From assembly GCA_964491625.1 (NCBI GenBank), contig CAZBIU010000311.1:1-8160 (forward strand): 8,160 bases of DNA, given 5' to 3'. This DNA comes from Fen-1118 sp964491625. GTDB taxonomy: Bacteria; Myxococcota_A; Polyangia; Fen-1088. Positions 5,319 to 8,160 of the stretch are shown in pieces; position 1 is the first letter of the stretch; every line of letters starts with the position of its first letter. A program made the position numbers and the translations under genes. A model generated the notes under the pieces. That model did not search any database and was not told where the DNA came from. It worked only from the letters and a program-made list of their open reading frames with translations.

Positions 5319-7337
5319 CTACACCGGAAACAGCTCGGTTCCCCGAACCAGTCTTTGATCGTGGGCAATGGGCCGTAGTCGGTGTCGCTCTGCCAATCTC
5401 CCCGTCCACCAGCCGTGGTAGTCCGCAATCCTCTGCACGTCAATTGCCTCGTGGTTCGCCTCGCACCCGACCTCAAGATACACGTCCAGATTGTTGAGGT
5501 CCGGTCGAGGCAGCTGCCCCGTTTCGAGCTCCCGCCACATCTGCGCGTACAGATCTTCGAGATGTCGAACCAGCGATGGTATGTCGAACAGTGTGCACGC
5601 AGTACGATTGCCGCAAAGCTTCTCACGCAGGCTTTGCAGAAGCGTCGGATCGCTTCCCAACCCAACCGCCCGCTCGACAAATTCTTCGGCCGATTCGCAC
5701 ACCAACTCGGGGAGGCCGGCGGAGCGCACCAAGCTGCCGCACACCCGCGACGCAAAGGAGCGGCCACTTAGCGTCAGAACCGGCACGCCCATCCACAGCG
5801 CATCCGACGCCGTCGTGTGCGCGCCATAGGGGCTGGAATCCAGGAAAAGATCCGCCAGCGTATAGCGAGCCAGGTGCACGGGATTGGCCACCTTTCCGGC
5901 AAAGACCAGCCGTTCACCGGCCACGCCGCGTTCCGCGGCATACGCACGCAAGCGCTGCTCGGTCCCCGCATCACCTCCCAGCAGCCAAAGGACGCTTCCC
6001 GGCACGCGAGCGAGAATCATCAACCATCGATCGAGCGTGAACCGGCTCAGCTTGTGCGACCCATTGAAGCAGCAATACACGGTCCCGCTCTCGGGGAGAC
6101 CCGCCTGCACTCGGGAGGGCGGCGCCGGTGCGACCACGCGATGTCGATTGCTGGGCTGATAGCACGGCAGACGGAGAACTTTCTCGGAATAGTAGGACGC
6201 GTGGCTTTCCGGGATGATCCAATCGTCCGCGATGATGTAGTGATGGTAGGGGCTCGCCATTGTCCCTGGAAACCCCAGCCAGTTGACAATAATTGGTGCC
6301 GGGCGCAGCGCCACGAGCTTCAACCGTGCCTCGCGAGTATAGCCGTTGAGATCGACAAGAATCTGGATGCCATCTGCCGCCATGCGCCGAGCCGCGTCCA
6401 AATCGCTCATCGTGCTTACGTCGGTCCAATGGTCGGCCGTGCTCTTGAAGTGCTCGTGCAGTGGATCGCTGGCCGAAGGGCCGCAATAGTAAGCGAACAC
6501 CTCGGCCTTTCCGCGATCATGCAGCCCGAACACCTCGGTCATCAAGTAGCCAACGGCGTGTTCCCGAAGGTCCGACGACAAGTAGCCAACGCGCAGCGGC
6601 CCAGGCGAATCCTGGCTGCGTGGCCAGCTTGTAAAGGCCTCTTTCGACACGCCAACATCGTGCTTATTGTAGTTGCAGGCCATCGCAAGCTGCATCAGCG
6701 GATCATCTGCGTAGGCCGCCGCAGAGAGAGGCGACATGCCCTCCATGCGGACGCGTGCGCTGGCCCGCTCGGAGCTCACAATCACCGGCCACTTGCACTG
6801 CCTCTGTCGAACCGCCACCCAATGTTGGATGACCTCCCGTTGCCGACAGTCAAGCTCTAGGCTCTGCTGTAGGATGTCCTCCGCCGCCTCATCTTGGTTG
6901 GCAGTCTCCAACGCCCGCGCACTCTGGTTCAAAAGCGTCGTCTTGTACCCCACCGTCTGACCGTTTACGCCCGTCATCTTGCCCAATGCGCCGGCCCATT
7001 GGACCAGACCCACCCCGGCGCGGCCAAGCTGCTCGTAGGCTCGACCAAGATTGATGTAGGCGGGAATGAAATCCGCGTTGCGGGCGATCGCTCGCTCCAG
7101 GGCCTCCGCGGCTTCACGGAACTTTCCGGCATCGGAAAGCACGACAGAGTAGTTGAACAGCGCCGCATAGAGGAGCGGGTGGTCGTGGTTGTACTGAACC
7201 CAGGTCGCGTACAAGGGCTCGACCAGGCTTGTTTGACCCGTTCGCTTGAGCACGTCCACAGTTTGAAGCAGGTCCGTCACGCTGAAATTGCGGGACGAGG
7301 ATTGAATAATGGCGGATGTAAAGACGTCTGGGGCCAT
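5319..7337 (-). CDS. SPINDLY/OGT-type O-GlcNAc transferase-like protein with TPRs (GT41)
   Basis: This 672-residue cytoplasmic enzyme is expected to transfer a sugar (GlcNAc in the best-known members) from a nucleotide donor to Ser/Thr of proteins. The N-terminal part is helical with about two recognisable TPRs (57-90, including SDAGKFREAAEALERAI; 91-122, including YINLGRAYEQLGRA). The GT41 catalytic region spans about 247-600. GYLSSDLREHAVGYL (251-265) places H260 at the position of human OGT H498. ILVDLNGYT (326-334) and RPAPIIVNWLGFPGT (345-359) follow. K429 in FNGSHKLS corresponds to OGT K842. GAHTTASDALW (505-515) supplies H507-T508-T509 and D512, matching OGT H920-T921-T922 and D925. 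All key donor-binding residues are therefore present. A tail (about 604-672) extends past the fold. The ATG at 7337 has AAAGGA at 7349-7344, directly abutting the stop of the octad-repeat gene, so the two are almost certainly co-transcribed. Confidence 0.93.
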   Translation of the reverse strand: MAPDVFTSAIIQSSSRNFSVTDLLQTVDVLKRTGQTSLVEPLYATWVQYNHDHPLLYAALFNYSVVLSDAGKFREAAEALERAIARNADFIPAYINLGRAYEQLGRAGVGLVQWAGALGKMTGVNGQTVGYKTTLLNQSARALETANQDEAAEDILQQSLELDCRQREVIQHWVAVRQRQCKWPVIVSSERASARVRMEGMSPLSAAAYADDPLMQLAMACNYNKHDVGVSKEAFTSWPRSQDSPGPLRVGYLSSDLREHAVGYLMTEVFGLHDRGKAEVFAYYCGPSASDPLHEHFKSTADHWTDVSTMSDLDAARRMAADGIQILVDLNGYTREARLKLVALRPAPIIVNWLGFPGTMASPYHHYIIADDWIIPESHASYYSEKVLRLPCYQPSNRHRVVAPAPPSRVQAGLPESGTVYCCFNGSHKLSRFTLDRWLMILARVPGSVLWLLGGDAGTEQRLRAYAAERGVAGERLVFAGKVANPVHLARYTLADLFLDSSPYGAHTTASDALWMGVPVLTLSGRSFASRVCGSLVRSAGLPELVCESAEEFVERAVGLGSDPTLLQSLREKLCGNRTACTLFDIPSLVRHLEDLYAQMWRELETGQLPRPDLNNLDVYLEVGCEANHEAIDVQRIADYHGWWTGRLAERHRLRPIAHDQRLVRGTELFPV

Positions 7338-7343
7338 TCATGT

Positions 7344-7349
7344 TCCTTT
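7344..7349 (-). promoter_or_regulatory. Shine-Dalgarno of the GT41 gene, abutting the upstream stop
   Basis: AAAGGA on the minus strand begins on the base after the TAG (7352-7350) of the repeat-protein gene and lies six bases before the GT41 ATG. A second ATG at 7341-7339 in another frame is only three bases from the Shine-Dalgarno and yields a short frame, so the ATG at 7337 is preferred. The arrangement favours translational coupling of the two genes. Confidence 0.7.
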
Positions 7350-8160
7350 CTATACCATCGCATCTTCAAGAGCGGCGATTTGGTCAGGCGTCATCCCGGC
7401 AAGCTGGGTCTCGGTGAACGCGTCGATTTGGGTGGCGTTGAGAGCCTCAATCTGGCTGGCAGTGAAGTAGGCCACCGTTGTCGCGGAGAGCCCGGCAATC
7501 GTGGTCGTCGACAGCTCACTCAGTTGGGTTTCGTCAAGCCACCCGACCTGCGTCTCGGTAAGAACCCCAAGTTGCGTCGCCGTCAGGGCGGCAACCTGCC
7601 ACTCGGCCAGTGCACCGACCTGCGTCTCGGCCAATGACTGGTACTGTGTGGCGGTCAAGCTTGAGACCTGAACCTCGTCGAGCGCAGAGATCTGGGTGGT
7701 CGTCAGGGCCACGAGTTGGGTAATGCTGAGGGCCCGCAGCTGCATTCGGTCGAGTCCCGAGATCTGGTCAACGGAGAGAGCGGCGATTTGCGAAGTCGAG
7801 AGGAACCCGATGGTCGTGATTGTCAGGGAACCCATCTCCGTGGCGGTCAGAGCGGCTTGCTGTGTGGAGGTCATTGCGGCAATCTGCTGGGAAGTGAGGC
7901 CAGCCAGGCCCGTCGCCGACAATGCGGCCATCTGAAGTGTGGACAGTGAGCCGAGCTGTGTGGTGCTCAAGGCGCCGACCTGGGTCGAGGTCAGCCCCCG
8001 TATCTCCGTGGTAGTCAGCATGGCGAGCTGTGATGTCGCCAGTCCCGCGACCTGCGTCGGCGAAAGTCCCGGGATGCCGGTGGCTGACAGACCCTTGAAC
8101 TGCGTGGTCGTGAGTGAGGCGAACTCATCGGACGTTAGGCCGGACACCGCCGCGGCGGCC
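7350..8160 (-). CDS. Octapeptide-repeat protein, Ser/Thr/Gln-rich (5' end beyond window)
   Basis: The frame is open to the right edge; the GTG at 8147 is internal-looking, with Ala codons before it and no Shine-Dalgarno, so the gene very likely starts outside. The visible 269 or so residues are an almost perfect array of octads, consensus L-[ST]-x-T-Q-[ILV]-x-[AG]: 32 complete copies, a partial one at the edge, and a short cap LEDAMV. Position 1 is Leu in 28 of 32, position 2 Ser/Thr in 25, position 4 Ser/Thr in 24, position 5 Gln in 24, position 6 hydrophobic in 31, and position 8 Ala/Gly/Ser in 26. There is no Cys or His, four basic and about 20 acidic residues, so it is acidic. Similar octads occur in large uncharacterised bacterial proteins, some annotated as adhesin- or heme-utilisation-like (from memory, unverified). 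No transmembrane segment is visible. Its partner is the GT41 gene 12 bp downstream. Confidence 0.85.
   Translation of the reverse strand, partial: AAAAVSGLTSDEFASLTTTQFKGLSATGIPGLSPTQVAGLATSQLAMLTTTEIRGLTSTQVGALSTTQLGSLSTLQMAALSATGLAGLTSQQIAAMTSTQQAALTATEMGSLTITTIGFLSTSQIAALSVDQISGLDRMQLRALSITQLVALTTTQISALDEVQVSSLTATQYQSLAETQVGALAEWQVAALTATQLGVLTETQVGWLDETQLSELSTTTIAGLSATTVAYFTASQIEALNATQIDAFTETQLAGMTPDQIAALEDAMV
7373..8140 (-). repeat. Tandem 24-bp coding repeat array (32 octads)
   Basis: The array has a period of exactly 24 bases. Typical units on the coding strand read CTG-[AT]C[CG]-xxx-AC[CG]-CAG-[AG]T[CT]-xxx-GC[CG]. The phase never slips across the 768 bases: no unit is longer or shorter than eight codons. 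The units differ at many synonymous and variable positions, so this is an old, selected array rather than a recent slippage expansion. Confidence 0.85.

Noticed and set aside
5817..6860. 347-codon plus-strand frame antisense to the GT41 gene
   Set aside because: It is rich in Arg, His and Pro without domains, and lies wholly opposite a gene with intact catalytic motifs.
7373..8140. Tandem 24-bp periodicity as a CRISPR array or intergenic satellite
   Set aside because: The units are contiguous without spacers, vary at synonymous sites and keep one open frame; it is a protein-repeat gene.

Overview
The window is GC-rich and looks like the chromosome of a deltaproteobacterial-type organism, most likely a member of the Myxococcota (Polyangia-like). 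I infer this from the style of its genes: several putative lipoproteins whose lipid-anchor cysteine is followed by long Gly/Ser/Ala/Asp linkers, a divergent HU-like protein, and a fragment of a PhaR-type regulator. I could not run a taxonomic search.

Layout, left to right. 1-94 (-) is the start of a lipoprotein gene cut by the left edge. 320-1417 (-) is a lipoprotein with a glutamine-amidotransferase-like (ThuA/DUF4350-type) domain. A 258-bp divergent spacer with a possible sigma-70 promoter leads to an MFS efflux transporter at 1676-2872 (+). That gene converges, with only 8 bp between stop codons, on a small two-helix membrane protein at 2881-3252 (-). Next comes an HU-family DNA-binding protein at 3345-3656 (-), with a hairpin just past its stop. 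Upstream of it lies a 27-residue remnant of a PhaR-type DNA-binding domain at 3706-3789 (-). 3974-4912 (+) is a secreted, probably lipid-anchored PL7 alginate-lyase-fold protein in which the expected catalytic His is Phe. The gap 4913-5318 holds the N-terminal stump of an integrase-type transposase.

The right third is the most interesting part. A two-gene minus-strand unit runs in from beyond the right edge. First is a protein made almost entirely of octapeptide repeats, L-[ST]-x-T-Q-[ILV]-x-[AG], with 32 complete copies visible and the 5' end outside the window. It is followed 12 bp later by a SPINDLY/OGT-type (GT41) O-GlcNAc-transferase-like protein with its catalytic motifs intact. The Shine-Dalgarno of the transferase directly abuts the stop codon of the repeat gene. 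The repeat protein carries Ser/Thr at regular positions in nearly every octad, so a cognate enzyme-substrate pair for O-glycosylation is a reasonable, untested hypothesis.

The rest of the window is a patchwork of single genes in alternating orientation with two decayed fragments, which is typical of accessory or recently rearranged DNA. Apart from the right-hand pair, I see no clear operon.
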